Assembly (NCBI GenBank): GCA_020248945.1
Contig: JADCGQ010000004.1
Location: forward strand, 271,895 to 335,894
Reading direction: 5' to 3'
DNA length: 64,000 nt
DNA from: Rubrivivax sp.
GTDB taxonomy: Bacteria; Pseudomonadota; Gammaproteobacteria; Burkholderiales; Burkholderiaceae_C
Shown here: positions 53,754 to 62,282 of the stretch, one piece after another
Layout of the letters: the number at the start of each line of letters is the position of its first letter
Position numbering within the stretch: the stretch's first letter is position 1
Translations under genes and position numbers: made by a program
The notes under the pieces: model-generated
The model's input: the letters and a program-made list of their open reading frames with translations, nothing else
Database searches by the model: none
What the model was told of the DNA's origin: nothing

Positions 53754-55409
53754 ATGCCTCCGGTTCCGCTGCACCCGTTCCGCCCTCGACTGCTCGATGC
53801 GCTGAAGGACTACGACCGAACGCGCTTCGCCAAAGACCTGGGCGCCGGCCTCACGGTGGGCATCGTCGCGCTGCCGCTGGCGCTGGCCTTCGGCATCGCC
53901 AGTGGCGTGAAGCCCGAGCAGGGGCTCATCACCGCCATCGTCGCCGGCTTCCTGATCAGCGCCCTGGGCGGCAGCCAGGTGCAGATCGGCGGGCCGGCGG
54001 GTGCCTTCATCGTCATCGTCTACGGCATCGTCGAAAAGCACGGCGTCACCGGGCTGCTCATCAGCACCGCGGCGGCCGGCGTGCTGATGCTGGCGATGGG
54101 GCTCTTCAGGCTCGGGGCGCTGATCCGCTACATCCCGATCAGCATCGTCATCGGCTTCACCAACGGCATCGCGGTGCTGATCGCTCTGTCGCAGCTGCGC
54201 GATGCGCTCGGGCTGCCGATCGACAAGATGCCGGGCGAGTTCTTTGCGCAGGTGTCGGTGCTGGGGCGCCACCTCGTCCACACCAACGGGCACGCACTGG
54301 CGCTCACGGTCGCTTGTGTGCTGGTGCTGGTGCTGTGGCCGAGGCTGGCGGCGCGCTGGCGAGCCTTGGCGCGGGTGCCCGGGCCGATCGTCGCGCTGGT
54401 GCTGGCCACGGCGCTGGTGGCGCTGCTGCAACTGCCGGTGGAGACCATCGGCAGCCGCTTCGGCGAACTGCCGAATGTGCTGAAGCAGGGCCTGCCCGAC
54501 ATCGAGCTGCCGCCGCTGGCCTGGGAGCGGCTGCAGCAGCTGACGATCCCGATCATCACCATCGCGCTGCTCGGCGCCATCGAGTCGCTGCTGTGCGCCC
54601 GCGTGGCCGATGGCATGACGGACTTCAAGCGCCACGACCCCAACCAGGAGCTGATGGCGCAGGGCGTGGCCAACATCGTGTCGCCGTTCTTCGGCGGCAT
54701 TCCGGCCACCGGCACCATTGCGCGCACCGTCACCAACGTGCGCGCCGGGGCGGTGAGCCCGATCGCCGGCATCGTGCACGCCGCCGTGCTGCTGCTCATC
54801 CTGCTGCTGGCGGCGCCGCTGGCCGGCCACGTGCCGCTGGCGGCGCTGGCCGGCATCCTGCTGTTCGTGGCATGGAACATGTTCGAGGGCCACCAGTTCC
54901 TGCGGCTGCGGCAGTTCGCCGTCACCTACCGCACGCTGATGCTCACGACCTTCGTGCTGACCATCGTGTTCGATCTCACGGTGGCGGTGGAAGCGGGGCT
55001 GGTGATGGCCTGCGTGTTCTTCATCTGGCGCATGGGCCAGCTGTTCAGCGTGCAGCCCCAGGCGGCCACCGCCGCGGCGCCGTTGCCACCCGGCGTGGCG
55101 GTGTTCGCGCTCTACGGTTCGCTGTTCTTCGGCGCCGTGGGCAAGGTCGAGGCGCTGCCCGAGCAGTTGCCCGGCGGCACGCGCACGGTGGTGCTGGACA
55201 TGCAGCGCCTGGTGTCGATCGACGCCTCGGGCCTGGACGCGCTCGAGCAGATGTGGCGCAGCCTCCAACGGCAGCAGGTGGCGCTGGTGCTGGCGCACGT
55301 GAACCCGCAGCCGCTGTCGCTGATCCGCCGCGGTGGCTTCGAGGCGCTGCTGGGGGCGGAACACATCGTCGACAGCGTCGGCGATGCACTGGCGCGCCAG
55401 GCCGGCTGA
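53754..55409 (+). CDS. SulP family anion permease with STAS domain
   Basis: A 551-residue permease of the SulP/SLC26 family, which moves sulfate, bicarbonate or other anions. A membrane part of about 12-14 helices (GVKPEQGLITAIVAGFLISALGGSQVQIGGPAGAFI is split over two helices and holds the family signature) is followed by a STAS domain from about residue 440 (VVLDMQRLVSIDASGLDALEQM). The substrate cannot be told. Its stop and that of the next gene meet as TGATCA. Confidence 0.93.
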   Translation: MPPVPLHPFRPRLLDALKDYDRTRFAKDLGAGLTVGIVALPLALAFGIASGVKPEQGLITAIVAGFLISALGGSQVQIGGPAGAFIVIVYGIVEKHGVTGLLISTAAAGVLMLAMGLFRLGALIRYIPISIVIGFTNGIAVLIALSQLRDALGLPIDKMPGEFFAQVSVLGRHLVHTNGHALALTVACVLVLVLWPRLAARWRALARVPGPIVALVLATALVALLQLPVETIGSRFGELPNVLKQGLPDIELPPLAWERLQQLTIPIITIALLGAIESLLCARVADGMTDFKRHDPNQELMAQGVANIVSPFFGGIPATGTIARTVTNVRAGAVSPIAGIVHAAVLLLILLLAAPLAGHVPLAALAGILLFVAWNMFEGHQFLRLRQFAVTYRTLMLTTFVLTIVFDLTVAVEAGLVMACVFFIWRMGQLFSVQPQAATAAAPLPPGVAVFALYGSLFFGAVGKVEALPEQLPGGTRTVVLDMQRLVSIDASGLDALEQMWRSLQRQQVALVLAHVNPQPLSLIRRGGFEALLGAEHIVDSVGDALARQAG

Positions 55410-56912
55410 TCAGCGCCAGGGCGGCGCGGCCTTGGCCAGTTCGTCGAGCGCCTGCTGGGCGCGCGCCAGCAAGGCCTGGCGGTGCGCGGTGAGCCAACCG
55501 AGCGCCAGCCACACCGAAGGGCTGGGTTCGGGCAAGGCCTTCAGCGCCTGCTCGGCGGTGTGCAGGTCGTTGAGCTCGCCCAGGCGGTTCAACGCCTTGC
55601 GCAACAGAGCCAGCAGGCGCTGCAGCGGCTTGCGCTTGAGCTGAGGCGCCAGCGCATCGAGCAGGTAGCGCAGGCGCTTGGCCCGCTTGCGCAGGCGGTG
55701 CAGCTGCTCGGGCGGAACGGCGGCGATCTCGCGCGAACCGCGCCGCACGCGCTTCCACAGCGGCTGCAGCAGGGCCGCGGCGTCCGGTGGCGTCACGCTG
55801 GCGCCAGCGGCCGGCGCGGTGCCCTCGGCGGCAGCGGCTGGGGGCAGTGCCATGGCCAGCGTGCGCATCAACAGCGCCTGCACGGCGGTGCCTTGCACCA
55901 CCTCGGCGGGGTCTTGTGCCGACGAGGCGGCGGCCCGCGGCAGCGGCGGCAGGCCGGCAGCCGCGAGCACGCGGTCGAGCTCGGGCCACAGGCCGGCGGC
56001 CAGCGCATCGGCGTCGCGCGCCGCGCCGAGCGCGCCGAACGGGGCGGCCCAGTCGCGTTCGAGCGCCAGCGCCGCCGCCACGGCTTCGGGCTCGCCGCGC
56101 AGCGGCGCCGCCTCGCGCAGCACGCTGCGAAGCCGGCGCAGGCCCACGCGCAGCTGGTGCAGGTGCTCGGGGGTGGCGGTGCGCGCGGCCAGTTCGGCGG
56201 CATTGGGCAGCACCTGCGCCAGCGTGTCCTGGACCAGGGTGGCCAGCAACGCCGGCCCGGCCTGGCCCCGCACCACGCTGGACGGCGCGGCATGGGTGGC
56301 GGGCACGATGTCCAGGCCCTCGGCGAGGCGGAAGCCGCGTTCGGACTTGGTGCGCACGTCCCACCACAGGCCATGCCGCCGCACCCAGCGCAGCGCCAGC
56401 GCCGGCAGCGCCGCCGCCGGGCCGGCCTTGAGCTCGAACTCCAGCTCGTCGACCTCGACCTGGCCGCCCTCGGCATGGATGCGGCCGCGGTCGTGCGCCA
56501 GCTCGATCTGGGCGCCGCCGCTGCGCACCAGCCGCAAGGTGCGGCGGATGTCGGTGCGGTAGAGCACCTGCAGCGGCGCGCCGTCGGCCAATTGCGCCAG
56601 CAGCAGATCACCCACGGGTGTGCCGGCGTGGCGCGTGGCGTCGAAGGCCGGCATCGCGGGCATGGCCGACACGGCCACTTCGTGCTCGGGGCGGGCCATC
56701 AGCCCGTCGCCCCGGCCCTTGAGCGTCTGCACCCATTGGCGACCCTCGCGGCGCAGGCGCAGCGCCAGGCCGGCGGCGGCCAGGCGCCGGTCGGCCGTGT
56801 CGGCATAGGCCGCCACGAGGCGGATGCGCCGTGCCGTCTTGGTGGCCACGGCGCGTGCCACGGCGGCCGCCTGGCGGGGCGGGATCTGGAACTTCAGTTC
56901 GGTTTCGGTCAT
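55410..56912 (-). CDS. CYTH and CHAD domain protein (triphosphate tunnel enzyme)
   Basis: A 500-residue two-domain protein. The N-terminal CYTH domain (about residues 1-200) starts with the ExExK-type motif (MTETELKF) and has the charged tunnel residues (RLRREGRQWVQTLKGRG, ELEFELKAG). The C-terminal CHAD domain (about 215-490) is helical and rich in conserved His, Arg and Lys (LHQLRVGLRRLRSVLRE, LHRLRKRAKRLRYLLDAL) that bind polyphosphate. CYTH proteins are triphosphatases. No polyphosphate kinase gene is near. Confidence 0.9.
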   Translation of the reverse strand: MTETELKFQIPPRQAAAVARAVATKTARRIRLVAAYADTADRRLAAAGLALRLRREGRQWVQTLKGRGDGLMARPEHEVAVSAMPAMPAFDATRHAGTPVGDLLLAQLADGAPLQVLYRTDIRRTLRLVRSGGAQIELAHDRGRIHAEGGQVEVDELEFELKAGPAAALPALALRWVRRHGLWWDVRTKSERGFRLAEGLDIVPATHAAPSSVVRGQAGPALLATLVQDTLAQVLPNAAELAARTATPEHLHQLRVGLRRLRSVLREAAPLRGEPEAVAAALALERDWAAPFGALGAARDADALAAGLWPELDRVLAAAGLPPLPRAAASSAQDPAEVVQGTAVQALLMRTLAMALPPAAAAEGTAPAAGASVTPPDAAALLQPLWKRVRRGSREIAAVPPEQLHRLRKRAKRLRYLLDALAPQLKRKPLQRLLALLRKALNRLGELNDLHTAEQALKALPEPSPSVWLALGWLTAHRQALLARAQQALDELAKAAPPWR

Positions 56913-56971
56913 CGGCCCGGTGTGGCGCAGCCTAAAATCAGGGGTTGCCCGAGCATATCGAAGCCCCTGCC

Positions 56972-57196
56972 ATGCCGCTGTTCTGGAAGCCCTACAAGTC
57001 TGACGTCACCTCGTTCATCGAGGAACTGAAGGCCAAGAAGCCCACGCTCGAGGCCGAACAACGCGCCGGCCGCGCCCTGCTCTGGGACCAGCACCCCGAC
57101 CGCGTGGCGCAAGGCGAGTGGAACGAGGCCCGCGTCGCCCAGCAGGCCTACGTCTACCAGACGCGCACCGACAGCGGCTCCGGCAGCGGCGCGTGA
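56972..57196 (+). CDS. DUF3460 protein
   Basis: A 74-residue protein of the DUF3460 family, typical of betaproteobacteria, starting MPLFWKPYKSDVTSFIEELK and containing LLWDQHPDRV. ATG at 56972 is chosen by family start. A TAAAAT box at 56933-56938 is a possible -10. Its stop overlaps the GTG start of scpA (GTGA), an arrangement common in this group. Function unknown. Confidence 0.85.
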   Translation: MPLFWKPYKSDVTSFIEELKAKKPTLEAEQRAGRALLWDQHPDRVAQGEWNEARVAQQAYVYQTRTDSGSGSGA

Positions 57197-58065
57197 GCAC
57201 CGACGCGGCCGCCGCGCTGCAGGACGCGCTGCAAGACGCGCCAGCCGACCCGCCGCCGGCGGCGCTGCAGCCGCAGGTCGTCGACCAGGTCGCGGTGGCG
57301 CGCCTGTACGGCGAGCCGCTGTTCCGCATGCCGCAGGACCTGTACATCCCGCCCGATGCGCTGGAGGTCTTCCTCGAGGCCTTCGAAGGCCCGCTGGACC
57401 TGCTGCTGTACCTGATCCGCAAGCAGAACTTCAACATCCTCGACATCCCGCTGGCCAGCGTCACGAAGCAGTACCTCGAGTACGTCGACCAGATCCGCCA
57501 GCACAACCTCGAGCTGGCGAGCGAGTACCTGCTGATGGCGGCCATGCTCATCGAGATCAAGAGCCGCATGCTGCTGCCGCCCAAGAAGGGCGCCGACGGC
57601 GGCGAAGCCGAAGACCCGCGGGCCGAGCTCGTGCGCCGCCTGGTCGAGTACGAACAGATCAAGCTCGCCGCCGCCCGCCTGGACCAGCTGCCACTGGCCG
57701 GCCGCGACTTCCTGCGTGCGCAGGTGCACATCGAGCAGAGCCTGGCGCCGCGCTGGCCCGAAGTGCACGCCGATGACTTGCGCGAGGCCTGGCGCGAGAT
57801 CCTTGCGCGCGCCAAGCTCACCGCGCACCACACCATCACGCGCGAGCAGCTCTCGGTGCGCGAGCACATGAGCCTGGTGCTGCGCCGGCTGCAGGGCCGC
57901 CGCTTCGTCGAGTTCCACGATCTCTTCGACACCACGCGCGGCGTGCCGGTGCTCGTGGTCACCTTCATCGCCATGCTCGAGCTCAGCCGCGAGCACCTGC
58001 TCGAGGTGACGCAGGCCGAGGCCTTTGCCCCCATCTACGTGCGGCTGGCCTACACGCCGAGCTGA
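57193..58065 (+). CDS. scpA: Segregation and condensation protein A
   Basis: ScpA is the kleisin that bridges Smc and ScpB in the chromosome condensin. The product is 290 residues. Family features: LEVFLEAFEGPLDLLLYLIRKQNFNILDIPL and LASEYLLMAAMLIEIKSRMLLP, with the winged-helix end VTFIAMLELSREHLLEVTQ. The start is GTG at 57193, overlapping the DUF3460 stop. No scpB or smc gene follows. Confidence 0.94.
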   Translation: MSTDAAAALQDALQDAPADPPPAALQPQVVDQVAVARLYGEPLFRMPQDLYIPPDALEVFLEAFEGPLDLLLYLIRKQNFNILDIPLASVTKQYLEYVDQIRQHNLELASEYLLMAAMLIEIKSRMLLPPKKGADGGEAEDPRAELVRRLVEYEQIKLAAARLDQLPLAGRDFLRAQVHIEQSLAPRWPEVHADDLREAWREILARAKLTAHHTITREQLSVREHMSLVLRRLQGRRFVEFHDLFDTTRGVPVLVVTFIAMLELSREHLLEVTQAEAFAPIYVRLAYTPS

Positions 58066-58092
58066 TCGGCTCGCGCCCTGCGCTCGCGAACG

Positions 58093-58476
58093 ATGAACCG
58101 CCACTCCCGCCGCCGCACCGCCTGGTTCGTGCTCGTCGCGATGGCGCTCGGCCTGCTGCTGCCGACCATGGCGCACGCCGTGGCCCGACCCGCTGCCACG
58201 GCCTGGACCGAAATCTGCACCGCGCAGGGCATGCAGCCCGTCCCGGTGGTGGCCGACACCTCCACCGAGCTGCCGGTGTCGCTGCACGGTGCCATGGACC
58301 ACTGCCCGTGGTGCCTGCTGACGGCCGCGCCCGCGTGGGCACCGCCACCCGGCGACGTGGTCAGGCGACTGCCCCTTGAAGGGCAGGCTCACCCCGAGCG
58401 CCGCTTCACGGCGCCACGCACGCCGCTGCCCTGGCGGTGGTTGCAGGCCCGCGCACCGCCGCCACCCGTCGCCTGA
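58093..58476 (+). CDS. DUF2946 family exported protein
   Basis: A 127-residue protein with an N-terminal hydrophobic segment (residues 10-30), a WTEICTAQGM cysteine and the MDHCPWCLL motif (CxxC) near the middle, the pattern of DUF2946. In other proteobacteria this family often sits next to PCuAC and TonB-dependent copper receptors. Here the PCuAC chaperone gene follows after 92 bases. A role in copper handling is suggested by that neighbour. Confidence 0.82.
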   Translation: MNRHSRRRTAWFVLVAMALGLLLPTMAHAVARPAATAWTEICTAQGMQPVPVVADTSTELPVSLHGAMDHCPWCLLTAAPAWAPPPGDVVRRLPLEGQAHPERRFTAPRTPLPWRWLQARAPPPPVA

Positions 58477-58568
58477 GCCTGGGCCGGGCAGAAGGCCGCG
58501 TTGAGAAGCACACCCAGGGCCCCAGCCGCCACGCCTGGCGCGGGCCCGCATCGAAAGGAACCGTTCTC

Positions 58569-59084
58569 ATGAAGACCCTGAAGACCCCGAGGATCTCGAA
58601 TCCGCTGCGCTCGCTCGCCACCCTGGCGGCAGCCGCCACCCTGCTGTGCGCCGGCACGGCGCACGCCCAGGTCACGGTCAAGGACCCCTGGGTCCGCGGC
58701 ACCGTGCCGCAGCAAAGCGCCACCGGCATGTTTGCCAGCATCACCTCGGCCCAGGGCGGCAAGCTCGTGGCCGGCTCGTCGCCGGTGGCCGGCGTCGTCG
58801 AGATCCACGAGATGAAGATGGAAGGCACGACGATGCGCATGCGCGCCGTGCCCGCCCTCGATCTGCCGGCCGGCAAGGCCGTCGAGCTCAAGCCCGGCGG
58901 CTACCACGTCATGCTGATGGACCTGAAGCAGCCGCTGAAGACGGGCGACACCGTCGCCGTGTCACTGGTGGTGGAAGCCGCCGGTGGCAAGCGCGAGACG
59001 GTGGAGGTGAAGGCCGTCGTGCGCGCGATGCCCGGCATGGGCGCGGCCAAAGACGGCCACGGCGGTCACGGCCACAAGCACTGA
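58569..59084 (+). CDS. Periplasmic copper chaperone PCu(A)C
   Basis: A 171-residue exported protein with a signal peptide (to about residue 34, AHAQ). The PCuAC copper site is visible: HEMKMEGTTMRM followed by GGYHVMLMDL (His and Met ligands). These chaperones deliver Cu(I) to cytochrome c oxidase. A His/Gly-rich tail (DGHGGHGHKH) adds metal-binding capacity. ATG at 58569 follows GGAAC. Confidence 0.92.
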   Translation: MKTLKTPRISNPLRSLATLAAAATLLCAGTAHAQVTVKDPWVRGTVPQQSATGMFASITSAQGGKLVAGSSPVAGVVEIHEMKMEGTTMRMRAVPALDLPAGKAVELKPGGYHVMLMDLKQPLKTGDTVAVSLVVEAAGGKRETVEVKAVVRAMPGMGAAKDGHGGHGHKH

Positions 59085-59105
59085 AGCCCGCGGCCCGACC
59101 GCGGC

Positions 59106-59420
59106 TCAGCGTGGCGCCGGCTTGCCGGCGAACAGCGCCGCGGCGCGGGTCTTCAGCTCCAGCAGTTCGTTGGCGCTGATCGACAGCTGGCCGCTGCCGT
59201 TGACGTCGACCTTGAACTCGACGTCGCGGCCGTGGCTCGTGAGGGTGCCGGCCGTGAACTCGTAGTCCTTGCGGCGGAAAGGCACGCCGTCGGCTTCGGT
59301 GTCGTAGTCGTTGTAGGCCAGGCCTTCGATCTCGCCGCTGGCCAGGTTGAGCATCGCGCGGGCGTCGATGACGTCTTCAGAAAGCTCGATGGCGAGCGTG
59401 ATGGGTACTTTCAGGTCCAC
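59106..59420 (-). CDS. Small acidic protein with EF-hand-like segment
   Basis: A 104-residue frame from GTG at 59420, preceded by GGAA. Its body (VDLKVPITLAIELSEDVIDA, then GEIEGLAYNDYDTEADGVPF) is acidic with no signal peptide. The C-terminal DVNGSGQLSISANELLELK resembles a degenerate EF-hand loop (D-x-N-x-S-G) but lacks the usual Glu at position 12. The frame is open much further upstream in the PEP-CTERM gene's antisense-free neighbour region, but coding there belongs to the other frame. Family and function are not known. Confidence 0.6.
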   Translation of the reverse strand: MDLKVPITLAIELSEDVIDARAMLNLASGEIEGLAYNDYDTEADGVPFRRKDYEFTAGTLTSHGRDVEFKVDVNGSGQLSISANELLELKTRAAALFAGKPAPR

Positions 59421-59494
59421 GCGGGGTTCCGGTTCGGGTTGGGCAAGCGCGGCATTGTCGTCGCTGCCGCGCCGGCCGGCGCCCGAGCCGTGTG

Positions 59495-60337
59495 TCAATG
59501 ACGGCGCAGACGCCGCAAGCTCAGCAGCGCCAGGCCCGCGCCCATCAGCGCCCAGGTCTCCGGTTCGGGCACTGGCGCACCCCACTGGATGGTGTGGCCG
59601 TCGGTGGCCAGGCCATTGGCGCCGGTGAAGCCGTAGTACACGAGCTGATCGACCATGCCCAGCGCCATGAAGTCGACGGCTGCCTGCACCTCGAAGCTGC
59701 CGAGGTTGATGTGCTCGATGCGCCCGATCAGCGTACCGGCGTGGTCTTCCAGGCCCGAGGGCACGTAGCGCAGCTGGCCGAACCACGCGAAGTCGGGATC
59801 GCGGATGCCGTCGCCCAGGCCCGTTTCGGTGGCGGCCAGGGGCGTGATGCTGCCGCCCTGCAGCAGTTGCAGGCTGGGAGAGATGGCTTCGTCGACGCCG
59901 CCGAAGTCGAAGGTGTCGATGGCCAGCGCGATGCTGCTGGTGGAGTCTTCGTTTTCGTAGCCGAGGCTGGAACCACCGCCGCCGAGCACCTGCGCGGTGT
60001 TCAGCGTGAAGGTGAAGCCGTCGCCGCGCAGACCGTCGATCACCGGGATCGACCACACCCAGTCCACCTGGAACGGCTGGTTGAAGTCGAACAGCAGCGC
60101 TTCGGGCGCATAGGCCGCGCCGGCCTGATCGCCCGTGCCGGGCTGCGTGAGTTCGAGCAGGCTGTAGGTGAAGCCGTTGCCCGGCGTCAAGTTGCGGGCG
60201 CTGGCGTCACCCAGCAAGGACCAGGTCGTGAAGTCCACGGGCCCGGTGACGAGATCCACCGTGGTCTGGGCCGTGGCCGGCACCGCGCACGTGGCCGCGA
60301 GCAGGCCCGCCAACGCGAGCGAGAGGGGTTTGAACAT
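59495..60337 (-). CDS. PEP-CTERM sorting domain protein
   Basis: A 280-residue exported protein with a signal peptide (to about residue 23, TAQT) and a PEP-CTERM tail: VPEPETWALMGAGLALLSL followed by RRLRRH. The body (residues 40-250) is a beta-rich, lectin-like domain with GYENEDSTSSIALAIDTFDFGG and GTLIGRIEHINLGSFEV. PEP-CTERM proteins are processed by an exosortase and exported to the surface or biofilm matrix; no exosortase gene is in the window. Confidence 0.92.
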   Translation of the reverse strand: MFKPLSLALAGLLAATCAVPATAQTTVDLVTGPVDFTTWSLLGDASARNLTPGNGFTYSLLELTQPGTGDQAGAAYAPEALLFDFNQPFQVDWVWSIPVIDGLRGDGFTFTLNTAQVLGGGGSSLGYENEDSTSSIALAIDTFDFGGVDEAISPSLQLLQGGSITPLAATETGLGDGIRDPDFAWFGQLRYVPSGLEDHAGTLIGRIEHINLGSFEVQAAVDFMALGMVDQLVYYGFTGANGLATDGHTIQWGAPVPEPETWALMGAGLALLSLRRLRRH

Positions 60338-60458
60338 GATGCCGGCTCCTGAGGGTTGCTGATGGGCCGCATCCTCAGGCGCAGGCGTTTGCTCAGCGTT
60401 TGGCGGGCGTCAGCCGACCTCGCGGCGGCCCGGGTGCCATGCCGGCGGTTCCGGCGGG

Positions 60459-61076
60459 CTAACGAAGCGTGAGCCAGATCTCGTTGCGGCGCATGAACCA
60501 CGGCGTCATCGGGCCGTTGTAGCGCGCCAGCACCGGTTCACCTTCGGTGGCCACGCCAGCGGCAGCGAGCGTGGCCCGCAGCTTGGCCAGGTGCTCGTCG
60601 TAGTTGGCCTGCGACCAGGTGCCCGAGTAGCGGATCGCCGCGCGCACCACGGCCGGCTCTTCGCGCAACTGCACCCGCGGATCGAGCGGCTCGGGGGCCG
60701 TGGCCAGCGTCACCTCGCGCGGCAGCACGAACTGCACGCGCATGCCGCCGGTGGCGGCGCTCTGCGTCACCGGCGCCGTCATGGCCATCTTCATCGGCTC
60801 GGCGGACTGGGTGACGGGCGCCGTCATCTGCATCTTCCGCTCGCCCTTGTTCCTGCCGAAGATGTAGCCGGCGAGGATGGGGAAAGCCTGGTTGCCGGCA
60901 TCGGCTGCGCGGGCGTCGAGCACCACCTCGGCGACGACGAACGGCGCGTAGCGGCGCACCTCGACCCGATCGTCGATCTGGCGCACCACCTCGTAGCTGG
61001 GTTCTTCGATGGCCTCGGCCACGGGAACGAGGGCTGCAAGCAGCAGCGCAGAAGTCAGGACGGCGGGCTTGATCAT
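60459..61076 (-). CDS. SOUL haem-binding family protein, exported
   Basis: A 205-residue protein with a signal peptide (cleavage after VAEA, about residue 22). The SOUL domain is clear: EEPSYEVVRQIDDRVEVRRYAP, FPILAGYIFGRNKGERKMQMTAPVTQ and the repeat MAMTAPVTQSA, ending YNGPMTPWFMRRNEIWL. Family members bind haem; the bacterial role is not settled. Confidence 0.92.
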   Translation of the reverse strand: MIKPAVLTSALLLAALVPVAEAIEEPSYEVVRQIDDRVEVRRYAPFVVAEVVLDARAADAGNQAFPILAGYIFGRNKGERKMQMTAPVTQSAEPMKMAMTAPVTQSAATGGMRVQFVLPREVTLATAPEPLDPRVQLREEPAVVRAAIRYSGTWSQANYDEHLAKLRATLAAAGVATEGEPVLARYNGPMTPWFMRRNEIWLTLR

Positions 61077-61095
61077 GGCCCCTAGCTTAGGGCCG

Positions 61096-62271
61096 CTAGG
61101 GAATCACCACTTTCAGCGGGTCATAGGGGTAGAGCCACTCGTTGCGCGAGCGCGCGACGTTGCGGTCGTGGAAGGCCTGACGCATCTGCGCGGCGTCGCT
61201 GATGTGGTACAGCTCGCCCATCTCGCTGGACTCGTGCACGACGCGGGCGGTGCGCGGCGCGCGGTGCTGCTCGAAGCGGCGCAGGCGCTCGGCCAGCGGG
61301 CCCTCGAGCGCCAGCGCGCGGGCCAGCACGGCGGCGTCTTCGATGGCCATCGCGGCGCCCTGCGCCATGTAGGGCAAGGTCGCGTGCACCGCGTCGCCCA
61401 GCAGCGTGCAGCGGCCACGGCTCCACTGCAGGCTCGGCTCGCGGTTGTTCAGCGCCCAGCGGAAACACTGGTCGCGGTCCACCGCGTCGATGACGGCGCG
61501 CACCATCGGGTGCCAGCCGCGGTAGTCGGCGTCGAGCTCTGCCCAGGGGCGGCGGGTGGTCCACGACTCCTCTTCGTCGGCGCGCTCGACGCAGCCGACG
61601 AAGTTGAGCACGCGGCCGCCGCGCAGGTAGTACATCACCGCGTGGTTGTGCGGGCCGCACCAGAGGGTCGAGACGATGTCGGTGCGCAGCTCCGGCGCGA
61701 TGCGCTCGATGGGCACCGTGCAGCGCCACGCCACCTGCCCGGTGAAGCGCGGTGCGTCGGCACCGATGACGTGCTGGCGCACCACCGACTTGATGCCGTC
61801 GGCGCCCAGCAGCAGCTCGGCCTGCACGGCCGGGGCGCCGTCGAAGGCCACCTTCACACCATCGGGCGTGTCGTCGATGCGCGTGGCGCGGGCGTTCAGC
61901 GTCACGCAGCCCGGCGACAGCCGCTGCACCGCCGCCTGCAGGGCCCGGTGCAGATCGGCACGGTGGATCTGGAAGTACGGCGCGCCATGGGCCTGCTCGT
62001 GCTGCGCGCCCAGCGGGATGCGGTGCAGCAGCTCGCCGCTGTCGAACCGCCGGAACTCGAACGCCAGCGGGCGCACGGCATCGGGCTCGATGGCGGCGCG
62101 CAGGCCGAGGTGATCGAGCACCTTCACGGCGTTGGCGCTCATCTGGATGCCGGCACCGACCTCGCCGAGCTGCGGCGCCTGCTCGAACACGCGCACGCGG
62201 TGGCCTTGCTGCAGCAGACAGGCCGCTGCCGCGAGGCCGCCGATGCCGGCGCCGATGACGACGATGTCCAT
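61096..62271 (-). CDS. FAD-dependent aromatic monooxygenase
   Basis: A 391-residue single-component flavin monooxygenase of the salicylate/3-hydroxybenzoate hydroxylase type. FAD motifs: IVVIGAGIGGLAAAACLLQQGHRV, ELLLGADGIKSVVRQ and LLGDAVHATLPYMAQGAAMAIEDAAVLAR. The probable substrate is an aromatic acid, but which is unknown. The Bug-type binding protein gene lies 11 bases upstream on the same strand, and a MarR regulator is divergent, together a likely uptake-and-hydroxylation unit. Confidence 0.9.
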   Translation of the reverse strand: MDIVVIGAGIGGLAAAACLLQQGHRVRVFEQAPQLGEVGAGIQMSANAVKVLDHLGLRAAIEPDAVRPLAFEFRRFDSGELLHRIPLGAQHEQAHGAPYFQIHRADLHRALQAAVQRLSPGCVTLNARATRIDDTPDGVKVAFDGAPAVQAELLLGADGIKSVVRQHVIGADAPRFTGQVAWRCTVPIERIAPELRTDIVSTLWCGPHNHAVMYYLRGGRVLNFVGCVERADEEESWTTRRPWAELDADYRGWHPMVRAVIDAVDRDQCFRWALNNREPSLQWSRGRCTLLGDAVHATLPYMAQGAAMAIEDAAVLARALALEGPLAERLRRFEQHRAPRTARVVHESSEMGELYHISDAAQMRQAFHDRNVARSRNEWLYPYDPLKVVIP

Positions 62272-62282
62272 GCGCGCCCGCG

